Source: Pogonophryne albipinna (Eukaryota; Chordata; Actinopteri; Perciformes; Artedidraconidae). From it: 64,000 bases of DNA. Position 1 is the first letter of the stretch. Each line of letters opens with the position of its first letter. Under the pieces are notes generated by a model. It saw nothing but the letters and a program-made list of their open reading frames with translations. It did no database searches and was not told the DNA's origin. A program made the translations under genes and the position numbers. Shown here one piece after another: positions 11,405-25,871 of this stretch. The stretch spans positions 558,001 through 622,000 of the forward strand of contig CM053244.1 in the NCBI GenBank assembly GCA_028583405.1, written 5' to 3'.

Positions 11405-12531
11405 TCAGACCTTCCTCCTGGTCCGCATGGATTTAAACTGGGTGCTCGCTTGTGCGTAATCAAACGCATCAAGGGAGATTGCTGCAGAGGCGATGGTCAT
11501 TAAGTGTTGCGTCTTTGCCTCAGACAGATGACTTCTCATGGTCGTTTTGATGTTGTTCTGAAGGCTGAACCCTCTGCTGCTACGCTGGAGACTGGAATTA
11601 CCAGCGCCACTTCAGCCAGAGTTTTGTAGTCGGGAAACATTTCTCCCAGGGAAGTGATCAGAAGTCGGCAAGACTCTCTGAAGGTGGGATTTCCCGATCC
11701 TGCAAGCACTCGCTTCACTGGGAGGAAATCCCGCAGCATGCGCTCCTTCTGCACCAGTGGTGCAGCTGTATCCCTTTGGGACCCGTAGTGGTCACAGACG
11801 CGCTCCAAGGCCTCCAGTCCGTAGCTCTTTAACGCGCTGTTAGCAGCCGGATATCGAGATGCATTGATCACGGTGTCGAGGTCAGCGATGATGCCTACAT
11901 GCTCCGAAGGGAATCTTTTTTTGATGGATTTAGTCATCTCCGCGATGTACTCTGTGCGCACACGTGAAAAGGTCTGCGCGTCTGCCTGCGTGAGTGTGAT
12001 GCTACAGAACTCGCCATCTTGCAAAGCCTCATTACATTTCGTCTCCGCCTCACCTGGCCCATTCATCAAGTCATCGAGGCTGGCAAGGGTCATGTTCACG
12101 ACGGGCTGGATGGAGGAGATGTTAACATCTTGTTTTTGGAAGGTGAGGTTAATGCGGTTCACCACGGCCAAGACGTCAGTCAGCAGGTGAGTCAAGGCAG
12201 GGAACATGAGCGTTTGGAGGCGCTTTCTAATCCCCTTAGCTACAGGACAGTCTCTGGCAGCTTCCTTCTCCTGCAACTCCAACACCAGAGCAACCCAGTT
12301 GGCACGTATGCCCTTAAACTCTTGCTCCCACTGAAGCCGGTACTCCTGCTTGCACTCCTTGCTGCCACTTGCTTTCCCCTCTGCCGCTGGCTGAACGTTG
12401 TCAGTTTTAGGCTTACTGGCTTGTCCTTCATCCTCCACCGCATCAATCCCTCTTTTTTCACCTCGTTTATCATCACCATCACAATTACTGGGCTTATTAA
12501 AGAAGCTTCGGACACTCAGCTGCCGTGACAT
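11405..12531 (-). pseudogene. hAT-superfamily transposase-like gene, one frameshift
   Basis: Reading from ATG at 12531 downward gives about 325 in-frame codons: a low-complexity charged leader (residues about 1-60), a helical body, then the signature of the hAT C-terminal dimerisation region, LAEVALVIPVSSVAAE. Near 11578 one base appears lost; in the next phase the expected FSLQNNIKTTMRSHLSEAKT follows and runs to a stop at 11405-11407. Total length would be about 375 residues, so the N-terminal BED finger and much of the catalytic core usual in hAT transposases (600 residues or more) are absent. The relatives are transposase-derived genes of the ZNF862-like type. With the frameshift it is most likely dead, but the long frame suggests it is fairly young. 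Confidence 0.75.
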
Positions 12532-12845
12532 TTTGCTATTTTAGCGATATAGCCTACCAATGCGATTGCTAAAGCCGGTTAAACAACGAGGTAATCAACA
12601 AGGTCAAATACAAGACTAGACAATAGCTACTTAATATGCACACACTCGCCACCAACTGGACAGGGGTGTGACAGGGGCACTTTGTACGGCTGCGCTCAGG
12701 CAGGCGCTTCTGTACCATGTCTTCCCGGACAAACAGACTCAAATTCAGTTTTTTTCCCAGGGCCATATGTGCACTAAACACTGCTAATATTTAAATTATA
12801 TAAGTCTTCCGTGCAATACGAGGGGAATCGTGCAAATTAATTTAT
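12532..12845. other. Upstream flank of the hAT gene; no gene
   Basis: AT-rich and lacking any family resemblance. It separates the hAT gene start from the broken end of the DIRS element; a promoter cannot be assigned. Confidence 0.4.
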
Positions 12846-13772
12846 TATTTATGTACATATTCCTTATAGGGGATAGGGAGTAGCCGAACGGCAGTCTGTT
12901 GTACTCGTAAGCTATCCCCTGAAAGGCAAAACGCAGATACTTCCTGTGCTCTGGCACAATTTCCACATGAAAGTATGCGTCTTTCAGGTCGATGGTGGTG
13001 AACCAATCGCCCGGCTGCACCAGCCCCATTAACTGTTTTATGGTTAACATGCAACATTTCCTGCGGCAAAGGTGTTGATTCAGGCTACGCAAATCTAGAA
13101 TAGGTCTGCATTCCCCTGTCTTTTTGAGAACCAGCAAGTACATGGAATAAAGATCTTTTCTCTGTGCTGTGGGTGCACAACAGACACAGCCTGTTTCTGC
13201 ACCAGAGCCTGAATCTCTGCTGAGAGGAAACCCATCTCCTCCTGAGATGACAGATTTACCTCTCGCATGCCTCTGAATGGAGGTGGGATGCTGCGAAACT
13301 GGAGTGAATAACCCTGTTTCAGCATCCTGTCCATCCATTTCGTTAACACACAGCTGAGGCTCCATTCCCCATAACATTGAGTTACCAAGGCCATCGACCC
13401 AAAGAGCCCTTCCGTGTAAACGGGGGCTCCAAGGAGATCTACTCGGTCCTTTCTCGACAGCGCGGTGAGTCCCAGCCACACATGAGGTGACGCCACTGTG
13501 ACTAAGCACATCACCCGCCCGGCTGCGGCGGCCACTCCATTTATCAGATTGTTCATCTGACCTATGCAGCGGTCTGGATAATCATTCCTGTCCTGAGACG
13601 GGAGAGCGGGGGCGTCTGCTTGAGGAGTAATCAAGGAGACGCCCAACACACCTAGATTATTGTCCGCAGCCGCCATCTGTGCACCGAGCCTGAACATTTT
13701 GTCTAAATATTCCAGGGCCTCTCGGTCCCGCGGCAGTTTCTTCCCCTCCGCCCAATCGGCTGTTCGCGGCAA
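12846..13772 (-). pseudogene. DIRS reverse transcriptase N-terminal portion, frameshifted
   Basis: Two minus-strand frames overlap: 13772-13095 covers the linker (MPRTADWAEGKKLPRDRE, DNNLGVLGVSLITPQ) and 13509-12796 covers the polymerase. The switch between them near 13150-13200 indicates a frameshift just before YLLVLKKTGECRPILDLRS. The first catalytic aspartate of the palm (TIDLKDAYF) is present; the second catalytic block is absent because the element is truncated. Confidence 0.75.
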
Positions 13773-13812
13773 CAGATGGGCCGCCAGGCACGCCAGGACA
13801 CACCGTGTCTAA

Positions 13813-14457
13813 TCAGCCCTGCACCCTGATAACGCCCGACAAGGATGCAGTGGAGGCCTTCGCCTTCAATGGACGCCGCCATGTCGCCTCCACACACTGC
13901 CAGATGTCTGGCAACGGGGGCGAGACGAAGGCCGGCTGCGCCGGAAGCACCGGGCCGTAAAACCCCTGCCTAAGGCGGCTTATAGGCCTCGGTGGCAGCG
14001 GTGGGGGTAGCGGTAGGCCTACAAGCTCCGCCGCCTGGGTCATCACTGCTGGGAAGTCCAGTCGCGCAGACCTGAATGCTGGGCCCTCCTGGCCGTCGGA
14101 ACCGGGGGTATCGGACAAGGAGATGTCGTCATCTTCCTCCTCCGCAAAGTCGACCATGCGGTCCCTCGGCAGAGCGAATTCAAATGGCACGTCCTGCAGA
14201 TCGTCCATTTCCACCACCTTTTGGTCCGGATCATCAACCTCCACGTGCACCTGCGGGCCAAGCCTCCATAAGTGCCCCGCACGATGCCGGCGATTCAGCA
14301 ACGGGATCGAGCGACAGGCAACGCAGCCCGGTGTCTGGCCCATTCCCTGCTCGGCATGGTCCTGTCCCAGGCACTGGAAGCACTGGCGGTGTAGATCCGC
14401 TCCCGCAATCAGGCCAGGGCACGACGGGCAGCTACGATGCTCCAGGAGTGGCTCCAT
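13813..14457 (-). pseudogene. DIRS gag-like open frame
   Basis: The minus-strand frame from ATG at 14457 gives 214 residues. Residues 9-50 hold a cysteine/histidine cluster (CPSCPGLIAGADLHRQCFQC, DHAEQG, GCVAC) like the zinc-binding start of DIRS ORF1 proteins. A very acidic middle (FAEEEDDDISLSDTPGSD) and a proline-rich end (LPPPLPPRPISRL) follow. It probably bound element RNA or formed particles. It runs out of frame before the polymerase region, so the copy is not functional. Confidence 0.7.
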
Positions 14458-14640
14458 TTATAATAATTTCTTTCTTTCGCTTTCTCTTTCTCACAATGTC
14501 TCAGACTCAGTGCTAGTGTTTCACCTCCGCTCGCTGAAGAGTAAAGGATGATGGTCGGGAGGCGAGGCCTCTTTTTATACGGAAGTGAGATGCGCGCGCA
14601 TTCAGGTAGGCCCGCCCCGGGCCGGCTACATCTATAGAAA

Positions 14641-14732
14641 TCTCAGTAGGTGAATGCTTGCATGATAAGGTAGTACCCATAGAGTCCAGTAGAGGGCGGA
14701 GCCTGTGAGAGATATAACTCTGGTGGCTACCA
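14641..14732. other. Junction between DIRS end and TTAA-family copy C
   Basis: Short non-coding stretch. A word ccagtagagggcggagcc is seen; nothing further can be assigned. Confidence 0.35.
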
Positions 14733-15324
14733 TTAGCAGCTAATATTTATTCTCCGATTTTTACATAAAAATGGAATTATGGATTATCAATAATTTTTTC
14801 AAAGTGACAGACACATTGGATTAGCATATGGATTAACCCTCAGCAGCGTTTTTATCGTTTTAATGCCATTGAACACGACTTTTGATCATAATAACAGCTA
14901 AAGTGAGATGATCTTCCGTGTTTGCTCCGTAATGCTACGTGTTGTGATGTCTGTGTTTGCTTCCCCTGTCGCGAGTTCTGATCGCTCAGTGATGATACTA
15001 ATACCTGTATAATATGTGGACTCTCAGCTTTAATCTGATATCTTGTATGTGCAGTTACGATAAGTAATAAGGGTATTTTTTCCTTGAGTTCTGTGCTAAG
15101 TGCGTTAGCATTTTTTCGCTCGGGTCATTGAGACGCTTCTTATGAAACTTGTGTTTTGTTTTGGTAAAAATGGTTCGTATCGTCAGTTAGCTGAGTTTCT
15201 TCCCGTTAATCTGGTATGGCTATCTGGTAACACATTAATAGGTTTTTAAATATTAAGAAGCCCTGAGACAGTTTTGTGAGAAAAGGGTTAGGTACAGGTA
15301 CAGGGGGCTCTCGGTCTAAACAGG
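14733..15324. mobile_element. TTAA-family element, copy C (right half)
   Basis: It matches the right half of copy A block by block: gacattggattag, the aatgccattgaacacgac-like block, atgtgcagttacgataagta, gcgttagcattttttcgctc, ttagctgagtttcttcccgtt and attaagaagccctgagaca. It ends gtctaaacagg then TTAA at 15325-15328. The left half is missing. Confidence 0.75.
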
Positions 15325-15328
15325 TTAA

Positions 15329-15637
15329 ACACCTGAACTGTTGAAAACAACATCCATAATATTCATCTGGCTGCTACTTAGAAATTATTTATCTTTTTAA
15401 CTAATATATCATATTCCAATAACTTGCATATATAGACTCTTATTGCACTATTTCACTTTTTTAAACTATTTTAATTTTTGTATTTACTATTTCCTTGCAC
15501 TATATTTGTCTGTTTATCAGTGTTTTGTGTTGCACTGTTGGAGAAGCCTGTGACCTAAGATTTTCATCGGCATAACTACACTGTAGCTATGTTCGTATGA
15601 CTAAATAAAGAACCTTAACCTTGACCTTGACAACCCT
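15329..15637 (+). mobile_element. LINE 3' tail (CR1/L2/Rex1-like)
   Basis: The end of this stretch reads tgttggagaagcctgtgacc, then taagattttcatcggcataa, ctatgttcgtatgactaaat and aaagaacc followed by a ttaaccttgacc-type short repeat. This is the usual 3' terminus of fish LINEs with cttga-like tails. It may be the distal end of the LINE whose 5' end lies at 10388. Confidence 0.6.
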
Positions 15638-16496
15638 GCTAATATACAAATTAGGCCTGCACCGCATTTAAAAAACTGACATTACATCTGGGTTGTTCGT
15701 ACAGGTATTGAAGCTGGTGGGAAGCAGTGAAATGTGAAGTGTTGTTATTACAGAGCATTGCTGCAATGATTGTGCAACATTTGTGAACAAGGGTTCAGAA
15801 TGCTACATGAGGACATGAGTGTGAGACATTGAGTCATTTCTGAGGCCTGCAGGGGGAGCTTGTATGTCTTATGTGGTTTGTTTGGACAGCTTCACTCAAA
15901 ATAGAAAATATTGTTGGATCAAATGAAAGGGAATGTGGAAATTATAATAATGCCATCATGAGCTAAACAACTACACACAGTGCTTACTGACGATCTATGT
16001 AAATGTAAACTTGTTCTTACTCTTCCCTATTTCTCCCGTTATAACATGATGTGAGTTGTTGGTGAAGTGTATGCAGGAGTGCAGGTTTAAGGTTTATAAA
16101 GGCTGTGACAGAGCCATACAGCAGCTCACCGTTAATCCTGTCAGCTGCTGTGTCACAGTCTTAGTTTATTCAGTATTTTTGACTTTGTTTGTTCACTAGA
16201 CTTTAGAGAATATCCAGGGTTATTTTTATTTATTTTTTGGTACTTTTTCTTTTTGTTAAAACATCAACACGTCATGGTTGCCTTAATTGCCCCTTTTGGT
16301 AAAAATTGAGAATTCCTTATTTAGCCAATTCTGTATTTCTTGGATCAGTTTAGTCAGTTCCTGTTGAGTTAGGTTGAGGGTTAAAAGCTTCAGGTAAAAA
16401 CTGTATGGTTGCAAGATGTAAGATGCAAATGAGCCAGGTTCAGCTTCCATCTGTGTTTTTTTGATAGGGGTAAATGGAGTTAGGGCTAGGGTTTCT
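15638..16496. other. No gene recognised
   Basis: AT-rich intergenic DNA, no open frame of note and no repeat I can name. Confidence 0.45.
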
Positions 16497-16502
16497 CTTC
16501 AA

Positions 16503-17629
16503 CCTCTTCTACACCGCCCCCCTGATACCGGGGGAAAAACGCGTCATCTGCAGGAAACAGCGTCTGAGGGCATCTTAATATTCAATAAACTATGAATGTT
16601 TTGTATCCATGTAACGGGAAGAAACTCAGCTAACTGATCATTATTTAAATGTTTTCCAAAAAAAAACACAAAGCTAACGCTCTGCCTCTGAATTAGCCAC
16701 GAGTGAAAAAATGCTAACGCATTACTGCACAGAAACTCACTCATAACACCCTTATTACTTATCGCAGCTGCACGTCCAACCCATCGATTAGCATTGTGAG
16801 ATGACACAGAATCGATAGGTACATACTACATACATTATCACTCATACTACATACATTATCACTAACTTGAAGATATTAACAAGAACAAGACATCAAAACA
16901 TGTGGCGCTAGGTAGCTAAACACGGCAACATGGCTTACCTTGGTCGTTGTCTGGTCAAAAGTGGTCTTCAATGGCATTAAAACAATAAAAACGCTGCTGA
17001 AGGTTAATCCTAATCCAATGTGTCCCTTTGAAATTATTTCTGAAAATCCATAAGCAATAAACCTGCTTTTCCGTTTCCAGATGTCAGAGCGAGAGATAGG
17101 TTCGCTCTCATGCAAAACTGTGTCGCATAGCTCTCATTTCCCAATGGTAAGGTGTGTGTGTATGTGGAAATTCCCCTTCGATTCTATTGGCTCTAACGGT
17201 CAAAAAGAGATGTCAATCACCAAAATCGAACAATGGGTTCCAGAGAAACGGTAAAAAACGGCCATTTCCACCCAAATCAACCCAGAGGTGGAGTTTTTTT
17301 TGCTAAACCTCTCTAAAAAGGTCAAATGTCACTTGTTTTGCATCAAACTTGATACAGGGTACTTATTATATGTTTTACTTTGGATTCCTAAAGCTTTTAG
17401 TCTACCTTACCATCGTCCAAGGGTAGTTTTTACTATAAGTAAAAAATAATTTTTGGACGGACACTATAATTTACAGTTTTTTACTATGTTCAATCTGAAT
17501 CTTCTTTAAAATAAAAAACATCTATCATTACTTTGAGAAAAAAGATTATTAATTTAACCCTTTTAGAAGGGAAGATATGGTCATTTGTTCTGGGAATGTC
17601 ATTTTCGAGCCTGAGACCTGAAAAACAGG
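16503..17629. mobile_element. TTAA-family element, copy D (about 1.13 kb, opposite orientation)
   Basis: The left part (cgcgtcatctgcaggaaaca, cgtctgaggg, tcaataaactatgaatgtt) is the reverse complement of the right end of copy E. The right part repeats the conserved block acggacactataatttacag and closes with ctgagacctgaaaaacagg and TTAA at 17630-17633. The left TTAA is altered (ttcaa near 16498-16502). No transposase. Confidence 0.8.
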
Positions 17630-17633
17630 TTAA

Positions 17634-20257
<2,624 letters not shown>

Positions 20258-20263
20258 GTGTGC

Positions 20264-20294
<31 letters not shown>

Positions 20295-20298
20295 GGGC
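20258..20298. repeat. Short (TG)n followed by a run of about 20 G
   Basis: A (GT)n of some twelve units passes directly into a poly-G run at about 20278-20297. Such a run could form a four-stranded G structure. Confidence 0.85.
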
Positions 20299-20630
20299 GG
20301 TGCTGATTAGCTCTGGCTCTGTTTGGGTTCAGAGGAGTGGAGCACAAATTGGAGCAGACCTCAATATATCAATATATACGTATTATTTTCCCCTCCCAAC
20401 ATCCAGGTCTTTGTGTGTGTGTGTGCGCAGGCATGCTCTGCCAGCCTCTCTCAACAAGTCACTCATGCACAAAATAACAACACACACAAACACACACACT
20501 CACACACATGCAGAGATGAAAAGGGGATCTATTTCCTGTGAAAGAGGCCTCTGGGTTGATGTTGCTCTCTTCCTGAATAAATCTTTCATTTTCATGCAGA
20601 GGCATTAGAGATTGCATTAGTGTTGCTTAT

Positions 20631-20765
<135 letters not shown>

Positions 20766-21283
20766 CCCATGCATACGTAGCAGCCATGTTGGAGCGTGTA
20801 TTTAGACCACTGGGGCACATCTTACTAATGCTTCTTCACTAATGTGTTCACACCCTACAGGCTGCTGGGACCCCTGACCATCGTCTCTACCGACCACTTG
20901 CCGGCTCATGCTGCTGCGGGGGGGGGGGGCGGTGATTGATGCTTTGACCTCTGGTGGACTGCCTGCATTTTGCGGTGAAAAGGGCATCTGTCATGCTCTG
21001 CTCAACCACCGTCTGTCCCTCTCACAGCAGCCCCCTCAGTCTAGTGTGCCCCACCCCTCACAGCTCAGTGTCTGTGCAGCCAACACAGTCTCACTCCCTG
21101 ATAGTCCAATAGTGACACTTGGCCAGGGTCCTTTGGCGTGCAGTTGTGACGCACCGGGTTTCCTTCAGCTTCATAAACGGACGCAAAGAGCTTTCAACTG
21201 ATTGCAATGTAATCTGGTGTTTTTGAGTAGTGCAGATATCACTGTAAAATCAATCGACAGTAAGGAGAGTACTTACTTCCGGG

Positions 21284-22647
<1,364 letters not shown>

Positions 22648-22912
22648 CTTCCGGGTGTAAAATCCTCCGTTATCCAATGGGAATGGACGCTCACATTGCC
22701 TTTAACTGCCACCGACATGGACCGATGCGGTGCTTCCCTGAGCGTCAAATACCGCCGCCGATGGGAATACATTGCAATCAGATGAGCTCTTTCAGCTCTT
22801 TGCATCCGTTTATGAAGCTGAAGGAGACTCGGTGCGTCACAACTGCACACCAAAGGACCCTGACCAAGCGTCGCTATTGGACGATCAGGGAGTGAGACTG
22901 TGTTGGTGCAGC

Positions 22913-23172
22913 AGACGGCTGTGTGGTGTTTTTATAATGTTTTATGATTACAAATTGGTGAAATCATGTAATATCTCTCCATTAAAAGGTTGTATGAATG
23001 CTAACTCCAACTTTAGTCTAACATTAAGCTTAGTTAATGCCAGAACAAAGAGTCACTGCTACACAATCATCATATTCCTCTTCAAATCTGACTGACTCAA
23101 CATCTTGCAAAAGCTTTGAGGGGTGCATCCAATCTGATGAAAGTGTAAATGTCCCTCTCAGTACTATAGCAT
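22913..23172. other. No gene recognised
   Basis: Gene-free spacer between two transposable elements. Confidence 0.4.
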
Positions 23173-23688
23173 CAGTGCTGGAAAATGATTTTACTCAATG
23201 TCTGTACTTAAGTACACATTTGAGGTAATTATATACTACTTTAAACTTCTATTCTACTACATTTTGGAAGCACATTATTATACTTATTACTCCACTATAT
23301 TTATTTTACAGAGTTATTAGTTATTTTATTTATTCTGAATCAGACACACAATACTTACTTTTTTTAAATATGATTATTTGGTAAAGATTAAACCATCCAA
23401 CCTAATATTTAAGTAGCTAATACAATGAGTGGGTTAACAGACAAATAAATGTCACTGTTATAGCTTCTTAAATGTGAAGATTTGCTGCTTTTGCTTTAAA
23501 ATATTTGAATATTTTTTTTGTTTAATGAATTGTTTTACTCTTAATACTTTAAGTACATGTTACTTATCTTACCTAAATATGTTTACTTAAGTACCATACT
23601 CGATGCAGTACTTGAAATTGATAATTTGTACAGTGTGGTATTGATACTTTTACTAAAGAGAATAATCTGAATACTTGTTCCACTGCTG
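23173..23688. mobile_element. MITE of the acttaagtac type, hAT-like ends
   Basis: It starts cagtgctggaaaatg and ends acttgttccactgctg, an imperfect inverted pair, and the interior carries the words tgtacttaagtaca, ctacattttggaagcaca and tttacttaagtac. This matches the general form of a very common fish MITE with CAGTGGTGGAA ends. The flanking 8 bases are not a clear duplication. Confidence 0.65.
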
Positions 23689-24519
23689 TACCATACATAC
23701 AGTATATACTCTGTTTCAATTACACAACGTTATATTTAGGTCAAGAATCTCCAAGTTTAAGGTTTTACTTCTTCTGAAAGGGCAACTTTAGCATACATGA
23801 GTTGTGTTGATTAATGATAGCCCAATATTCCCTCTTGGTGTAGCTTAGTGTCCAGCAGCTGCAGGGACACACTCCTCTGTACAGCAGCCAGCCTCTCACA
23901 GTGTCTGATGTCTGCTCCTGACCTCTGCAAAACAAAACAGTTCAGCAAAAGACTTGAGAGGTTTAGATGCTCCTTTATTTATCCTCTGCTCTCAGGCAAT
24001 GGCACAATAGATGTCAGGGAAACTTCTATGTGCAGCCATTACTGGCGCCATGTGTCCACAGTTGCTGCAGCAAAGGTTGAAACAGCAAAGGAGCATTTTT
24101 GGAACAAAAAAAGTAAAGCTGCTAAAATTACTAGTAGCATATTCAGAAATATATCCCTGAAGGACGTGAGCTCTGGAGGGACACATTCCTGCTGCTGGTT
24201 CCCCCCCACATCCAGGGCAGGAATAGACTGCAGAATGGGGAGTCAAGCCACCAATCGCAGAGCTCCTCCCACAACACAAACACACACACACACACACAAA
24301 CACACACAAAATGTTCCTGGGAAAATGAGCTCAGCTTATGTGCTTATTCACATCAGTATAGTTCTGCGTATGCAGACTCAGTGTACTGTATTTTAGGTAC
24401 AGCGGTGCAATGACTTGCTCAAAAGCACTTCAGGAACAGAACTAACAACAGTAACACAAATTATATATTGTTGTTGAAAACTAAGGTCAAAGTTTTAAAA
24501 TACAGCACAAATCTTAAAG
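23689..24519. other. No gene recognised
   Basis: Intergenic, with a short broken (CA)n at 24275-24308. An open frame of 182 codons from 23848 has no repeat, domain or codon pattern that supports it. Confidence 0.4.
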
Positions 24520-24529
24520 GTCTGACCTC

Positions 24530-24977
24530 TTTACAGTTGTTTTTATAAATGTGTATGCTCCAACAAACGGTGCAGAGAGTAAGCTGTTTTTACTCAAAGT
24601 TAATTATGTTTTAAACGGTTGTGCCACGGAGGATTTTTTATTCTTGGGTCGGGATTTTAATTGTACAGAAAATGCATCTCTAGATCGCAACCATCCAGCA
24701 TCCCAGCATGCTCTGAGGCAGCTGGTCCACTCCCACGGCCTGGTGGATGTATGGAGAAGGATGCACGCAGACAACACCTGTTGGTCCCACATCAGAGAGA
24801 ATAGAATTTCATCAGCTAGACTACATCGTATTTATTGTTTTAAGCATAATTTTAATACTTTTAAACCTGCTGGTTTTACGGATCACTCTTTGCTTTCATG
24901 TAATGTTTTTATTAGAAATGTTTTGCCAAGAAGTGCATATTGGCATTTTAACTCGGTTTTAACATTTGATAAACATT
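24530..24977 (+). pseudogene. Tx1 LINE endonuclease C-terminal portion
   Basis: The frame reads NVYAPTNGAESKLFLL, then FLFLGRDFNCTENASLDRN, HSHGLVDVWRRMH, RISSARLHRIYC and GFTDHSLLSCNV. These correspond to the N-x-YAP, GDFN-like, SRIDR-like and DHS active-site blocks of AP-type LINE endonucleases. The expected D of GDFN is retained as RDFN. The piece is cut at TTAA 24978 by the inserted element. Confidence 0.8.
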
Positions 24978-24981
24978 TTAA

Positions 24982-25867
24982 CCCCATCCCTGTTTTTCAT
25001 GTCTCAGGCTCGAAAATGACATTCCCAGAACAAATGACCATATCTTCCCTTCTAAAAGGGGGAAATTCTATTTTTTTTTTCTCAAAGTAATGATAAACCT
25101 GTGAGTTGGATGTAGAAAAGTCAGAATCTATATAGATGTTTTTTATTTTAAAGAAAATTCAGATTGAACATAGTAAAAAACTGTAAATTATAGTGTCCGT
25201 CCAAAAATTATTTTTTACTTATAGTGAAAACTACCCTTGGATGATGGTATGCTAGACTAAAAGCTTTAGGAATCAAAAGTACAACATATAATAAGTACCC
25301 TGTATCAAGATTGATGCAAAACAAGTGACATTTGACCTTTTTAGAGAGGTTTAGCAAAAAAAACTCCACCTCTGAGGTGATTTGGGTGGAAATGGGCGTT
25401 TTTGCCGTTTCTCTGGAACCCATTGGTCGATTTTGGTGATTGACACCACTTTTGATCAGACAACGACAAAGGTAAGCCATATTCCCGTTTTTGCTACCTA
25501 GCGCCATGCGTTGTGATGTCTGTTTTTGTTTATAAAGTCGCAAGTTCTTATCATGGAGTGATGATGTAGGTACCGATCGATTCTGTATCTTCTCACGATG
25601 CTAGTCGATATGTTGGATGTGCAGTTATGATAAGTAATAAGGGTGTTAAACCGTGTTTAAGGGTTAGGTAAGCTAATTCAGAGGCTCAGCGTTAGCTTTG
25701 TGTTTTTTTTTGCATTTTTTTTTTTAAATGATCAGTTAGCTGAGTTTCTTCCCGTTACATGGAAATAAAACATTCATAGTTTATTAAATATTAAGAAGCC
25801 CTCAGACGTTGTTTCCTGCAGATGATGCGTTTTTCCGCCCGGGGGCGGGGGGATGGGGTTCAACAGG
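24982..25867. mobile_element. TTAA-family element, copy E (886 bp) inside the Tx1 LINE
   Basis: TTAA flanks both ends (24978-24981 and 25868-25871). The left part repeats ctgtttttcatgtctcaggc, tcgaaaatgacattcc and the block catagtaaaaaactgtaaat; the right part repeats attaagaagccctcagacg and closes ggggttcaacagg. LINE protein similarity stops and resumes exactly at its ends. No transposase. Part of the left terminus seems deleted relative to the consensus of copies A and B. Confidence 0.85.
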
Positions 25868-25871
25868 TTAA

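Larger units (their letters stand above)
12846..14640 (-). mobile_element. DIRS-type retrotransposon, 5' half only
   Basis: On the minus strand a gag-like frame (14457-13813) is followed by a linker and a reverse transcriptase start (to 12846). The polymerase reads CRPILDLRSLNQHL, then PGDWFTTIDLKDAYFHVEI, RKYLRFAFQGIAYEY and LPFGYSLSP. This pattern is characteristic of DIRS/Ngaro elements rather than LTR retrotransposons. The element ends inside the polymerase, so the YxDD block, RNase H and tyrosine recombinase are missing. The GC-rich stretch at 14520-14640 with gcctctttttatac is probably its terminal region. Confidence 0.8.
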
